A stretch of DNA of 64,000 bases from Pseudomonas sp. JAI120 (lineage in GTDB: Bacteria > Pseudomonadota > Gammaproteobacteria > Pseudomonadales > Pseudomonadaceae). The translations under genes and the position numbers were made by a program. The stretch is from assembly GCF_014207255.1 (NCBI RefSeq), contig NZ_JACHCZ010000002.1, forward strand, positions 124,001 through 188,000. Direction: 5' to 3'. Position 1 is the stretch's first letter, and each line of letters opens with the position of its first letter. Shown here one piece after another: positions 52,159-60,839 of this stretch. The notes beneath the pieces were generated by a model. The model was given only the letters and a program-made list of their open reading frames with translations, was not told the origin of the DNA and did no database searches.

Positions 52159-52197
52159 GCTCTGTGCATCCTTTGAATCGACTGCTGGAGCTGCCCG

Positions 52198-53061
52198 ATG
52201 TTCTCAACCCTCAAGCGCTTGACCTTCACCGCTGCCGTGGCGTTTGCCGGCCATGCAGCGGCGGCCGACCTGACCCTTGATGTCTACAACCCAGGCGAGG
52301 CGGCAATCTTCCCGGTCAGCTCGGTGCTGGTCAGCGGCGCCAAAGACGCGATCCTGGTGGATGCGCAATTCGGCAAGGGCCAGGCCGAGCAACTGGTGCA
52401 GAAGATTCGCGCCAGCGGCAAACACCTGACCACCATCTACATCAGCCACGGCGACCCGGATTACTACTTCGGCCTCGACACCCTGACAGCCGCGTTCCCC
52501 GACGCCAAGGTGCTGGCGCCGCAACCGGTGGTCGACCATATCAACGCCACCGTGGCCGGTAAACTGGAGTTCTGGGGCCCGAAAATGGGTGCCGACAAAC
52601 CGGGCAAAACCCTCGTGCCCCAAGTGCTGCAAGGCCACAGCCTAACCCTTGAAGGGCAGCAACTGGAGGTGATCGGCCTGGACGGCCCGCAACCGGACCG
52701 CAGCTTCGTGTGGATCCCGTCGATCAAGGCCGTGGTCGGGGGCGTGGTGGTCGCGCAAAACATTCACCTGTGGATGGCCGACACCCAAAGCGCGCAATCC
52801 CATAAAGACTGGCTTGCGACCCTGCAACGCATCGAACAGCTGCAGCCACGCACAGTGATTCCGGGCCACTACCTGGGCACGCCATCGCCGAAATCGGTGG
52901 CCTTTACTGCCGATTACATCAAGGCCTTCGACGTAGAAACCGCCAAGGCCAAGGACGCCGCCGCCCTGATCGCGGCCATGAAAAAACGTTACCCCTCCCT
53001 CGCCGACGAAAGCTCGCTGGAACTGAGCGCCAAAGTCGCCAAGGGCGAAATGAAGTGGTGA
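52198..53061 (+). CDS. Secreted MBL-fold metallo-hydrolase-like protein
   Basis: A 287-residue exported protein (signal peptide KRLTFTAAVAFAGHAAA) with a metallo-beta-lactamase fold: VLVSGAKDAILVDAQF, the loop YISHGDPDYYFGLD (about 81-94), and VIPGHYLGTPS near the C-terminus. The usual HxHxDH motif reads H-G-D-P-D-Y, that is, His85 is kept, the second His is Asp and the last His is Tyr. I recall this reading as shared by a subgroup of such secreted MBL proteins, so activity may differ from classical ones. It is regulated presumably by the divergent LysR and is followed by an NAD(P)-binding gene 34 bases on. Confidence 0.82.
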   Translation: MFSTLKRLTFTAAVAFAGHAAAADLTLDVYNPGEAAIFPVSSVLVSGAKDAILVDAQFGKGQAEQLVQKIRASGKHLTTIYISHGDPDYYFGLDTLTAAFPDAKVLAPQPVVDHINATVAGKLEFWGPKMGADKPGKTLVPQVLQGHSLTLEGQQLEVIGLDGPQPDRSFVWIPSIKAVVGGVVVAQNIHLWMADTQSAQSHKDWLATLQRIEQLQPRTVIPGHYLGTPSPKSVAFTADYIKAFDVETAKAKDAAALIAAMKKRYPSLADESSLELSAKVAKGEMKW

Positions 53062-53095
53062 ATGGCTTTAAACCCTAACCGTACTGGAGAACGTC

Positions 53096-53710
53096 ATGAG
53101 CAAGATCGCAATCATTGGGGCCACCGGCCGTGCCGGCAGCCAACTGCTGGAAGAAGCACTGCGTCGCGGGCATAGCGTGGTGGCTATCGCGCGTAACACC
53201 GACAAGCTGGCTGTACGCCCCGGCGTCACCGTCAAGCAGGTTGATGCACTGGATGCCAATGCCCTGGAACAAGCCATCAGCGGCAGCGATGTGGTGATCA
53301 GTGCGGCACATTTCGCCACCCTGCCCGCCAGCGCCGTGATCGGCCCGGTGAAACAAGCCGGGGTGAAACGTCTGCTGGTGGTGGGCGGCGCCGGTTCGTT
53401 GCTGCTGCCCGGTGGCGGACGTGTGATCGACAGCGAGGGCTTCCCGGCTGAATACAAAACCGAAGCCAGTGCAGGGGCCGCGTTTCTCGACGTGCTGCGC
53501 CAGGAAAAGGACTTGGATTGGACGTTCCTGTCGCCATCGGCCTTGTTCGATGGCACCGAGCGCACCGGTAAATTCCGCCTGGGCCAGGATGACTTGCTGG
53601 TGAGCAGTGACGGTACCAGCTCGATCACCTTTGCCGACTACGCCATCGCCATGATCGACGAAGTGGAAGCACCGAAGCACTCGCGCCAGCGCTTTACCGT
53701 CGGCTACTGA
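53096..53710 (+). CDS. NAD(P)-binding SDR-like protein
   Basis: A 204-residue Rossmann-fold protein with the dinucleotide motif IAIIGATGRAGSQLLEEALRRG (about 4-25). The later KRLLVVGGAGSLLLPGG and DWTFLSPSALF fit the atypical NAD(P)H-binding family (NmrA/YwnB-like). It lacks the YxxxK catalytic pair of classical SDRs, so a reductase activity is unproven. The good ribosome-binding site GGAG precedes the ATG. It lies 34 bases after the metallo-hydrolase gene and is probably co-transcribed. A full REPIN follows. Confidence 0.85.
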   Translation: MSKIAIIGATGRAGSQLLEEALRRGHSVVAIARNTDKLAVRPGVTVKQVDALDANALEQAISGSDVVISAAHFATLPASAVIGPVKQAGVKRLLVVGGAGSLLLPGGGRVIDSEGFPAEYKTEASAGAAFLDVLRQEKDLDWTFLSPSALFDGTERTGKFRLGQDDLLVSSDGTSSITFADYAIAMIDEVEAPKHSRQRFTVGY

Positions 53711-53725
53711 CCCAACGCGGTCAAG

Positions 53726-53821
53726 AACTGTGGGAGGGGGCTTGCTCCCGATAGCGGTGGTTCAGTTGGAGCCTCTTTGACTGACACACCGCTATCGGGA
53801 GCAAGCCCCCTCCCACATTTG
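53726..53821. repeat. REPIN: inverted pair of REP sequences (SDR-like/LysR gap)
   Basis: GTGGGAGGGGGCTTGCTCCC and its inverse are 48 bases apart; the inner arms GATAGCGGT and ACCGCTATC also pair. This is the same layout as the 20.8-kb copy and has near-identical inner spacer to the 58-kb copy, indicating recent amplification of this form. It lies between convergent genes. Confidence 0.92.
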
Positions 53822-53833
53822 GATCTTCAGCGC

Positions 53834-54706
53834 CTACGACTGTTGCGCCTGGCTCACTAACCAATCCATCAGTGCTTCAAGCCCTGCCGACGGCACCGTC
53901 CCCGGCGGATACACCAGGTAATACCCCTTCCCCGTCGGCACCCGCAGTTCAAACGGCATCACCAACCGCCCCGCCTTCAGGTCCTCGCCCATCAACGCAC
54001 TGTCGCCCATCGCCACCCCGGAGCCCTGGGAGGCCACGTTCATTGCCAAATCCAACGTCTCGAAATGATGCCCCTGGCTCAAGTTGCTCAACCGCGTATC
54101 CGCCGCCTTGAGCCACCGCGCCCAATCGCGCTCGTCCCGCGTGGGGTGCAGCAGCACCTGTTGCTGCAGGTCCGCCGGGGTGTGCAAACCGGCAAGCAGC
54201 GCCGGTGCGCAGACCGGGGTGAGTTGTTCGTCGAACAAGTGCCGCGCCTCGGCCGACTGCTCGGCGATGGGCGCATAGATCACCGCCGCATCGAATTGCT
54301 CGCGACGAAAATCCACGCTGTAGGCCACGGTGGTGGTGAGTTCCACCGGCACATCCGGGCGTTCCTTTTGCCACTGCATCAAGCGCGGCAACAACCAGCG
54401 CATCACACAGGTGGACGCCTTGATTTGCAGGGTATGGCGACGATTGCCGATCTGCTCCACCGCGTCACCGAGCAGGCCGAACACCTGCTGCACCCGTTGC
54501 GACCACTCGCGACCTTCTTCGGTCAGGCTCAACCCCCGTGCCTGGCGCTGGAACAAGGCGTAGCCCAAATGGCTCTCCAGCCCGGCGATCTGCCGGCTCA
54601 CCGCGCCTTGGGTGATGTGCAGTTGCTCGGCGGCGCGGGTGAAGTTGCAGCACTGGGCCGTGACCCAGAAGGTATGCAACGCGGGCAGTGGCGGAAGGCG
54701 TTTCAT
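53834..54706 (-). CDS. LysR-family regulator, GcvA-like
   Basis: A 290-residue LTTR resembling GcvA/AmpR-type regulators: LPALHTFWVTAQCCNFTRAAEQLHITQGAVSRQIAGLE (about 6-43) and a GcvA-like effector domain. It is divergent from the 2-ketoarginine decarboxylase operon across 111 bases, so it is the likely regulator of that operon. The ATG precedes KRLPPLPALHTF; an alternative start 9 codons earlier is not favoured. The ligand may be an arginine-derived compound; this is inference. Confidence 0.88.
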   Translation of the reverse strand: MKRLPPLPALHTFWVTAQCCNFTRAAEQLHITQGAVSRQIAGLESHLGYALFQRQARGLSLTEEGREWSQRVQQVFGLLGDAVEQIGNRRHTLQIKASTCVMRWLLPRLMQWQKERPDVPVELTTTVAYSVDFRREQFDAAVIYAPIAEQSAEARHLFDEQLTPVCAPALLAGLHTPADLQQQVLLHPTRDERDWARWLKAADTRLSNLSQGHHFETLDLAMNVASQGSGVAMGDSALMGEDLKAGRLVMPFELRVPTGKGYYLVYPPGTVPSAGLEALMDWLVSQAQQS

Positions 54707-54817
54707 AAGGGCGCAGCCATGACGTGAGGACATGGCTAGTATGACTTTTTATCGATTGTTGCCGCTACGGGCCAGCCGTTCCAATACCGCCACGAATCCA
54801 TAACAAGAGCGACACCT

Positions 54818-56443
54818 ATGGCGACCTGCGGCGAAGTATTGGTCAACCTCCTGGAAAGCTACGGCGTGGACCAGGTGTTTGGTATCCCCGGCGTGCACAC
54901 CGTAGAGCTGTATCGCGGCCTGGCCCGCTCGAGCATCCGCCACGTCACCCCGCGCCACGAACAGGGCGCCGGTTTTATGGCCGACGGCTACGCGCGCACG
55001 AGTGGCAAGCCGGGCGTGTGTTTCATCATCACCGGCCCGGGCATGACCAATATCACCACGGCCATGGGCCAGGCCTATGCCGACTCGATCCCGATGCTGG
55101 TGATTTCCAGCGTGCAATCGCGCAGCCAGTTGGGCGGTGGGCGCGGCAAGCTGCATGAGCTGCCGAACCAGGGCGCGATGATCGCCGGCGTGGCGGCGTT
55201 CTCCCATACATTGATGTCGGCAGCGGAGTTGCCTGCCCTGCTGGCGCGGGCGTTTGCGTTGTTCCAGGCCGGCAGGCCGCGCCCGGTGCATATCGAGATT
55301 CCGTTGGATGTGCTGGTGGAAAACGCCGATGCGCTGCTGGGCAGTCAACCGGTCAGCGTCGCCCGTGCCGGTGCGGCACCGTCGGCGGTCAAGCAGATGA
55401 GCCAGTTGCTCGCCGCCGCGAAACGCCCGCTGATCCTGGCCGGTGGCGGCGCGATTGAGGCGGCCGCCGAAGTGACCCGCCTGGCCGAAACCCTCGGCGC
55501 GCCGGTGGCCCTGACTATCAACGCCAAGGGCATGCTGCCTTCCAATCACCCGCTGCTGATCGGCTCGACCCAGTCCCTGGTCGCTACCCGCGCGCTGGTG
55601 GCCGAGGCCGATGTGGTGCTGGCCATCGGCACCGAGCTGGCCGAGACCGACTACGACGTGACCTTCGCCGGTGGCTTCGAGATACCCGGCGCGCTGCTGC
55701 GCATCGATATCGACCCCGACCAGACCGTGCGCAACTACCCGCCGCACCTCGCACTGGTGGCCGATGCGCAGATCGCCGCCGATGCCTTGCTGACGGAATT
55801 GAACCGCACGCCGCTGGGCCCTCGCCACACCGACTGGGGCGCTCAGCGCGTCGCCCGGTTGTGGGCCGAACTGGCCGCCACTTGGGACGCCGCCACCCGC
55901 GCGCAAACCCTGTTCCTCAATACGGTGCTGGAGGCTCTGCCGGGCGCCGTGCTGGTGGGCGATTCGACCCAACCGGTGTACAGCGGCAACCTGACCCTGA
56001 ACCTCGACCATCCGCGCCGCTGGTTCAATTCCTCCACCGGCTACGGCACCTTGGGCTACGCCCTGCCCGCCGCCATCGGCGCCTGGTTGGGCCGTGGCGA
56101 TGGGCAGCCGGTGGTGTGTTTGATCGGCGACGGCGGGCTGCAATTCACCCTGCCGGAACTGGCCAGCGCGGTGGAAGCGCGCACGCCGATCATCGTGCTG
56201 CTGTGGAATAACCAGGGGTATGAAGAGATCAAGAAATACATGCTCAACCGCGCCATCGAACCGGTCGGCGTGGACATCTACACCCCGGACTTTATCGGCG
56301 TGGCCAAGGCCCTCGGCAGTGCTGCCGACAGCGCTCACAGCGTTGCACAGCTACGCAGCGCCTTGCACGCCGCCGCTGATCGCCAGGGGCCGACGCTGAT
56401 TGAGATCGACCAGAACCTATGGATGCAGGAGGTAGCGGTATGA
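54818..56443 (+). CDS. aruI: Thiamine-diphosphate 2-ketoarginine decarboxylase (AruI-like)
   Basis: A 541-residue ThDP enzyme of the acetolactate synthase/decarboxylase family. It has the catalytic Glu in TPRHEQGAGFMADGYAR (about 49), the FAD-like central domain, and the ThDP/Mg motif IGDGGLQFTLPELASAV ending in LLWNNQGY (GDG...N, about 437-466). I recognise it as the pseudomonad 5-guanidino-2-oxopentanoate decarboxylase type, which turns 2-ketoarginine to 4-guanidinobutyraldehyde in the arginine transaminase pathway. The next gene, an aldehyde dehydrogenase, overlaps by four bases and would supply the following oxidation. Benzoylformate-type decarboxylase is the alternative. Confidence 0.8.
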   Translation: MATCGEVLVNLLESYGVDQVFGIPGVHTVELYRGLARSSIRHVTPRHEQGAGFMADGYARTSGKPGVCFIITGPGMTNITTAMGQAYADSIPMLVISSVQSRSQLGGGRGKLHELPNQGAMIAGVAAFSHTLMSAAELPALLARAFALFQAGRPRPVHIEIPLDVLVENADALLGSQPVSVARAGAAPSAVKQMSQLLAAAKRPLILAGGGAIEAAAEVTRLAETLGAPVALTINAKGMLPSNHPLLIGSTQSLVATRALVAEADVVLAIGTELAETDYDVTFAGGFEIPGALLRIDIDPDQTVRNYPPHLALVADAQIAADALLTELNRTPLGPRHTDWGAQRVARLWAELAATWDAATRAQTLFLNTVLEALPGAVLVGDSTQPVYSGNLTLNLDHPRRWFNSSTGYGTLGYALPAAIGAWLGRGDGQPVVCLIGDGGLQFTLPELASAVEARTPIIVLLWNNQGYEEIKKYMLNRAIEPVGVDIYTPDFIGVAKALGSAADSAHSVAQLRSALHAAADRQGPTLIEIDQNLWMQEVAV

Positions 56444-57882
56444 GCGCAGTATTGAACGGTGTGTATATCGACGGCACATGGCGCGCAGGCCATGAAGTGC
56501 TGGAGGTGATCAACCCGGCCACCGAGGCGACTCTGGCGCACATCAGCGTCGGCGATGCGCAGGCCGTGACCCAAGCCGTCGATGCGGCCAGCGCGGCCTT
56601 TGTCGATTGGTCTAAAAGTACCGGCCGTGATCGCGCCAGCCTGCTGCGCAAAATTGCCCAAGGCGTCAGCGCGCAGCGCGAACAGCTGATGCACGTGCAG
56701 TCGAGCAACAACGGCAAGCCACTGTTTGAAGCGGGCATTGATGTGGACGACGTGATCGCCACGTTCGAATACTACGCCGGCATCGCCGACGCCATGGACG
56801 CCGGCCAGGACCTCCCGGTGGCGCTGCCCAGCGATGACTTCAGCGCGCGCCTGCGCCGTGAGCCGTGCGGCGTGGTGGGGCTGATCGTGCCGTGGAATTT
56901 CCCGATGGTCACCACCGCATGGAAACTCGCCCCGGCCCTCGCTGCCGGTTGCTGCGTGGTGCTCAAACCGTCGGAAGTCACGCCGCTGGCGGAGTTACAG
57001 TTGGCGCAAATCATCGCTGACGCGGGCTGCCCGGCGGGGGTGTTCAACTTGGTGTGCGGCACCGGCTTGGCCGTTGGCGCACCGCTGGCGGCAGACCGTC
57101 GCGTGGCGAAGATTTCCTTCACCGGCAGCAACGCCGTGGGCGTACAGGTGATGCAACGCGCAGCGGAAACCATCAAGGGCGTAAGCCTGGAATTGGGTGG
57201 TAAATCTTCGCTGCTGATACTGGCGGATGCCGACCTCGACCTGGCGGTGGATCTGGCGTGTGGCGGTGGTTTTTTCAACGCCGGGCAAATGTGTTCCGCC
57301 ACCAGCCGCGTGCTGGTGGCCGATAACCTGGCGGATGAATTCCTGCAGCGCTTGCAGGCACGGGTTGAAGGGATTCGCGTCGCCGACCCGTTTGCCGACG
57401 ACGTGGAGATGGGCGCGCTGATCAACCGCGTGCAGTATCAGCGAGTGCTGGGGCATATCCAACGGGGCGTCGAGGCTGGCGCGCGATTGTTGTGTGGCGG
57501 TGAACGCCCGGCGAACCTGGCGAAGGGCTACTTCATTCGCCCGACGGTGTTTACCGACGTGCCATTGGACAGTGCATTGTGGAACGAAGAAATCTTCGGC
57601 CCGGTGCTGTGTGTACGACCTTTTGCCACTGAGCAAGAGGCCATTGCCCTGGCCAACGACAGCGAGTTCGGCCTGGTGGCAAGCGTGATCAGTCGCAGCG
57701 TCGAGACCACCGAGCGCGTGGCGAATGCCTTGCAGGCCGGGTTGGTGTGGATCAACGCACCGCAGGTGATCTTCCCGCAGACCGCATGGGGTGGTTACAA
57801 GCAGAGCAGCATCGGCCGTGAGCTGGGGCCGTGGGGGCTGGCGGCGTTTCAGGAGATCAAGCATGTGATCCGGTCTATCTGA
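56440..57882 (+). CDS. Aldehyde dehydrogenase (likely 4-guanidinobutyraldehyde)
   Basis: A 480-residue NAD(P)-dependent aldehyde dehydrogenase. The catalytic Cys is Cys285 in FNAGQMCSATSRV, the general base is Glu251 in SLELGGKSS, and NPATEATLAHISVGD plus VPWNFPMVTTAWKLAPALAAG are family motifs. The ATG lies in the ATGA overlap with the decarboxylase stop, which fixes translational coupling. With AruI it would give 4-guanidinobutyrate, as KauB does in P. aeruginosa; betaine-aldehyde-type substrates are an alternative. Its 3' end leads into a REP pair. Confidence 0.87.
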   Translation: MSAVLNGVYIDGTWRAGHEVLEVINPATEATLAHISVGDAQAVTQAVDAASAAFVDWSKSTGRDRASLLRKIAQGVSAQREQLMHVQSSNNGKPLFEAGIDVDDVIATFEYYAGIADAMDAGQDLPVALPSDDFSARLRREPCGVVGLIVPWNFPMVTTAWKLAPALAAGCCVVLKPSEVTPLAELQLAQIIADAGCPAGVFNLVCGTGLAVGAPLAADRRVAKISFTGSNAVGVQVMQRAAETIKGVSLELGGKSSLLILADADLDLAVDLACGGGFFNAGQMCSATSRVLVADNLADEFLQRLQARVEGIRVADPFADDVEMGALINRVQYQRVLGHIQRGVEAGARLLCGGERPANLAKGYFIRPTVFTDVPLDSALWNEEIFGPVLCVRPFATEQEAIALANDSEFGLVASVISRSVETTERVANALQAGLVWINAPQVIFPQTAWGGYKQSSIGRELGPWGLAAFQEIKHVIRSI

Positions 57883-57910
57883 CGGTGCAGCCTCCCTGTG
57901 GAATGTGGAC

Positions 57911-58002
57911 CAATGTGGGAGGGGGCTCCCGATAGCGCTGATTCAGTTGGAACATCTTTGACTGACACACCGCTATCGGAAGCAAGCCCCCTCTCACATT
58001 TT
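57911..58002. repeat. REPIN with diverged arms (aldehyde dehydrogenase/CynX-like gap)
   Basis: The left arm GTGGGAGGGGGCTCCCGATA has lost CTTG compared with the consensus, and the right arm has GCAAGCCCCCTCTCACATTT with two substitutions. The internal spacer (TTCAGTTGGAACATCTTTGA) nearly equals that of the 53.7-kb copy, so both descend from a common element. Confidence 0.85.
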
Positions 58003-58114
58003 GATTTGCGGTGTTTCAGTTAACTGCAATTTTTAGATAGCCCCTGCGACTTTCTCATTTGCCCCCCTCCCCCAGGCGTGGCCTGATTCGCCCTTGTTCA
58101 TTCAAGGCAGGCCC

Positions 58115-59302
58115 ATGGAAAACGTTCAGGCAAAACCCACCACCTCCGTATGGCTGATGATCAGTGTCGTTCTGGTCGCTCTTAACCTGCGGCCGTCGAT
58201 GGCCGCCGTGGGGCCGTTGTTGTCGTCGATTCGCGGCGAGGTGCCGTTGAGTTTCAGCAGCGCGGCGTTGCTGACCATGTTACCGGTCATGGCCATGGGC
58301 CTGGCGATGTTCTTTGGCATGGGCCTGGCCAAGCGTTTTGGCGAGCACCGCAGCATTGTGCTGTCACTGCTGGTGATTGGCGCGGCGACGTTGTCGCGAT
58401 TGTTCCTGGATTCGGCCATGGAATTGATCGTCAGCGCGATTGCCGCCGGTGTGGGTATCGCCATGATCCAGGCGCTGATGCCGGCCCTGATCAAGTCGCG
58501 GTTCAGCGACAACGTGTCGTTGTTCATGGGCCTCTACGTCACCGCCATCATGGGCGGCGCGGCGCTGGCGGCAGCGTTCTCCCCCTTCGTGCAGGTGCAG
58601 ACCGGCAGCTGGCGCATCGGGCTGGCGATCTGGGCGTTTCTGGCGCTGCTGGCCCTGGTGTTCTGGTACACCCAGCGCTCGGTATTGCCACCGCTGCCCC
58701 ACGCCGCCGCCGGCCCTCAGGAAGCGTTTTTCGGCAACGGCCGCGCCTGGTTGCTGGCGATCTTTTTCGGCCTCGGTACAGCGTCCTACACCTGCGTACT
58801 GGCGTGGCTGGCGCCGTACTACGTGGAGCAAGGCTGGAGCGAACAGAATGCCGGTTTGTTGCTGGGTTTTCTGACCGCGATGGAGGTGGTGTCCGGCCTG
58901 GTCACGCCGGCCATCGCCAACCGTCGCCGGGATAAACGCGGGGTGGTGGCGGTGTTGCTGGTGCTGATCATCCTCGGGTTCTGCGGCTTGATCCTCAGCC
59001 CGCAGCACCTCAGCTTGCTATGGCCATGCCTGCTCGGCCTGGGTATCGGCGGGCTGTTCCCGATGAGCCTGATCCTGTCCCTCGACCACCTCGACAACCC
59101 GCGTCGCGCGGGGGGCCTTACCGCATTCGTGCAGGGCATCGGCTACCTGATTGCCGGCCTGTCGCCGCTGATCGCCGGGATGATCCGCGACCAGTTGGGC
59201 AGCTTCGAATGGGCCTGGTGGTCGCTGACGGCGGTGATCGTGGTGATGCTGTTGATCGTCACACGCTTCAACCCAAAGCATTACGCAGAACATATTCGCT
59301 GA
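58115..59302 (+). CDS. CynX/NimT-like MFS transporter
   Basis: A 395-residue, 12-helix MFS protein. It carries the subfamily signature LNLRPSMAAVGPLLSSI in the first helix, followed by LPVMAMGLAMFFGMGLAKRFG. These proteins include E. coli CynX (cyanate) and the nitroimidazole transporter NimT, and the real substrate is often unknown. The ATG with AAGGCAGG upstream is taken; a TTG seven codons earlier is less likely. No cyanase gene is adjacent. A LysR gene follows 137 bases downstream on the same strand. Confidence 0.87.
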   Translation: MENVQAKPTTSVWLMISVVLVALNLRPSMAAVGPLLSSIRGEVPLSFSSAALLTMLPVMAMGLAMFFGMGLAKRFGEHRSIVLSLLVIGAATLSRLFLDSAMELIVSAIAAGVGIAMIQALMPALIKSRFSDNVSLFMGLYVTAIMGGAALAAAFSPFVQVQTGSWRIGLAIWAFLALLALVFWYTQRSVLPPLPHAAAGPQEAFFGNGRAWLLAIFFGLGTASYTCVLAWLAPYYVEQGWSEQNAGLLLGFLTAMEVVSGLVTPAIANRRRDKRGVVAVLLVLIILGFCGLILSPQHLSLLWPCLLGLGIGGLFPMSLILSLDHLDNPRRAGGLTAFVQGIGYLIAGLSPLIAGMIRDQLGSFEWAWWSLTAVIVVMLLIVTRFNPKHYAEHIR

Positions 59303-59439
59303 CGTCGTGTTGCAAACAGTATTTGTCCCACACCAAACATAGAAACACCCTACAGAGCTTTCTATTGGCACGGCCGTTCCGTTAAGCTTTCGCGCTGTCT
59401 TGTACTGACTTCGGTACATGGGGTTTACGGACGAAACCG

Positions 59440-60375
59440 ATGTTAAACAGTAACTTGCTCAGAAAACTCGATATGCAGGACTTGATGGTGTTTATCGCCG
59501 TCTATGACCAGAGCAGCGTTACCGAGGTGTCAGAAACACTGTTCGTCAGCCAGTCCACCGTGAGCTACAGCCTGAAGAAACTGCGGACCAGTTTTGAAGA
59601 CGAACTGTTTATCAACACGCGGGCGGGCATGCGGCCTACGTACAAGGCCACCACCATGTACGCCCATGTGCAGAAGATCCTCGAAAGCATCAACCTGTGC
59701 CACGCCGGTGGCCAGGCCTTCGACCCGACCCAGAAGGCCGTGACCTTCAATGTCTGCGCGCCGGAGTACTTCGAACAACTGATCCTGCCGCGCCTGTTGA
59801 AGCATTTCGACCGCGCCGACCTGCCGGTGATCGTCAATGTGCAGAAACTGGAAGCCGACATCCCCGCCGACGACCTGCGCGAGGGCCGCCTGGACCTGGT
59901 GATCTGCTTCGGCCCGCACTTTCACCGCGCCCCTAAAGACTTCAAGACCCAGATGCTGCTGGAAGACGACCTGGTGTGCGTCTTCGATAAACGCGCGGCA
60001 CCGCGCGAGGCGGCGTTCAGCCTGCAATCGTTCGTCGAGCGGCGTCACGTGTTCCCCACGCCCTGGACCTCCGACACCAACATGATCGACGGCTGGCTGG
60101 CGCGCCAGGCCCACAAGCGCCAGGTGATCGCCCGGGCCAACAGCTACAGCGCAGCGCTGAAGATGATCACCGGCACCGACTTCATCGTCACCCTGCCGCG
60201 CCGCGTGCAAAAACTGCTGGCGCCCGCGACGGTGTTCGGCCACTGCGAGGCCCCCAACGGGTTGCCGGGGTTCACCCTGGATATGCAGTGGAATGAAAGC
60301 AGTGAACAGGACAGTGCCAATACCTGGTTTCGTGAGCAGGTGGTGAAGGTGTGTGCGGATCAGGGATTACTCTAA
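59440..60375 (+). CDS. LysR-family regulator
   Basis: A 311-residue LTTR with a clear HTH (LMVFIAVYDQSSVTEVSETLFVSQSTVSYSLKKL, about 16-49). It resembles NodD/NahR-type regulators in the effector domain start (VTFNVCAPEYFEQLILPRLL). It follows the CynX-like MFS gene in the same direction and may regulate it or the neighbouring isomerase. The ATG is preceded by GGACGAAACCG. The ligand is unknown. Confidence 0.86.
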   Translation: MLNSNLLRKLDMQDLMVFIAVYDQSSVTEVSETLFVSQSTVSYSLKKLRTSFEDELFINTRAGMRPTYKATTMYAHVQKILESINLCHAGGQAFDPTQKAVTFNVCAPEYFEQLILPRLLKHFDRADLPVIVNVQKLEADIPADDLREGRLDLVICFGPHFHRAPKDFKTQMLLEDDLVCVFDKRAAPREAAFSLQSFVERRHVFPTPWTSDTNMIDGWLARQAHKRQVIARANSYSAALKMITGTDFIVTLPRRVQKLLAPATVFGHCEAPNGLPGFTLDMQWNESSEQDSANTWFREQVVKVCADQGLL

Positions 60376-60378
60376 CGT

Positions 60379-60411
60379 CTGTAGCGAGGGCGTTTGCTCC
60401 CTCGCCACGAT
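60379..60411. repeat. Different REP-type hairpin (LysR/CHMI gap)
   Basis: TGTAGCGAGGGCGTTTGCTC CC-type element: arms GCGAGGG (60384-60390) and CCCTCGC (60399-60405) pair across an eight-base loop. It belongs to another REP group than the GTGGGAGGGGG copies and is the only one of its type here. It lies between convergent genes. Confidence 0.65.
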
Positions 60412-60421
60412 GGATTGCGGG

Positions 60422-60784
60422 TTAGCCGATGGCGACTTTGCTGTAGGAATCGCGATCCATGTCGACCAGCAGGACGCTGAGCTGAACCTGTATATCCGCC
60501 GGCCAGTCGCCCAGATCCTGCAATGCTGCCAGCAGGCTTTGCGACAATTGCTGCTTGACCTGCGGCGACCGCCCGCTGAGCAGCGACAGCTTCACCGCGA
60601 TGAAACCGCGTGGGTTGAGGGAGGTGCCCACCTGAAAACTCTCGACCTTCACGGCACGGCTTTTGATATCGAACTCGGAACCGAACTGCCCGGACGCCAT
60701 CAGCACATTGTTGAGACGCAACAGGGTTTTCTCGACGGCCAGGTTTGTCAGGTTGGCGGTGTATTCCAAGTGCAGGTGTGGCAT
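60422..60784 (-). CDS. 5-Carboxymethyl-2-hydroxymuconate delta-isomerase-family tautomerase
   Basis: A 120-residue protein beginning MPHLHLEYTANLTN, with the catalytic Pro at position 2 that becomes N-terminal after Met removal. This is the CHMI (HpcD/HpaF-like) branch of the tautomerase superfamily, which isomerises muconate-type acids in homoprotocatechuate breakdown. No other hpa/hpc genes are visible nearby, so it may serve a different unsaturated acid. The ATG is chosen for the MPHLHLEY start; upstream in-frame codons add 28 unrelated residues. It is convergent with the preceding LysR gene and 55 bases after another LysR gene on the same strand. Confidence 0.83.
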   Translation of the reverse strand: MPHLHLEYTANLTNLAVEKTLLRLNNVLMASGQFGSEFDIKSRAVKVESFQVGTSLNPRGFIAVKLSLLSGRSPQVKQQLSQSLLAALQDLGDWPADIQVQLSVLLVDMDRDSYSKVAIG

Positions 60785-60839
60785 GGATGACTCCGAGTCA
60801 TTCGTAGGAAGATTCGTAGATATACCACGGATAAACGCG

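Noticed and set aside
54749..56338. 529-codon open frame opposite the decarboxylase gene
   Set aside because: Antisense shadow; the plus-strand frame has ThDP motifs and a coupled downstream gene.
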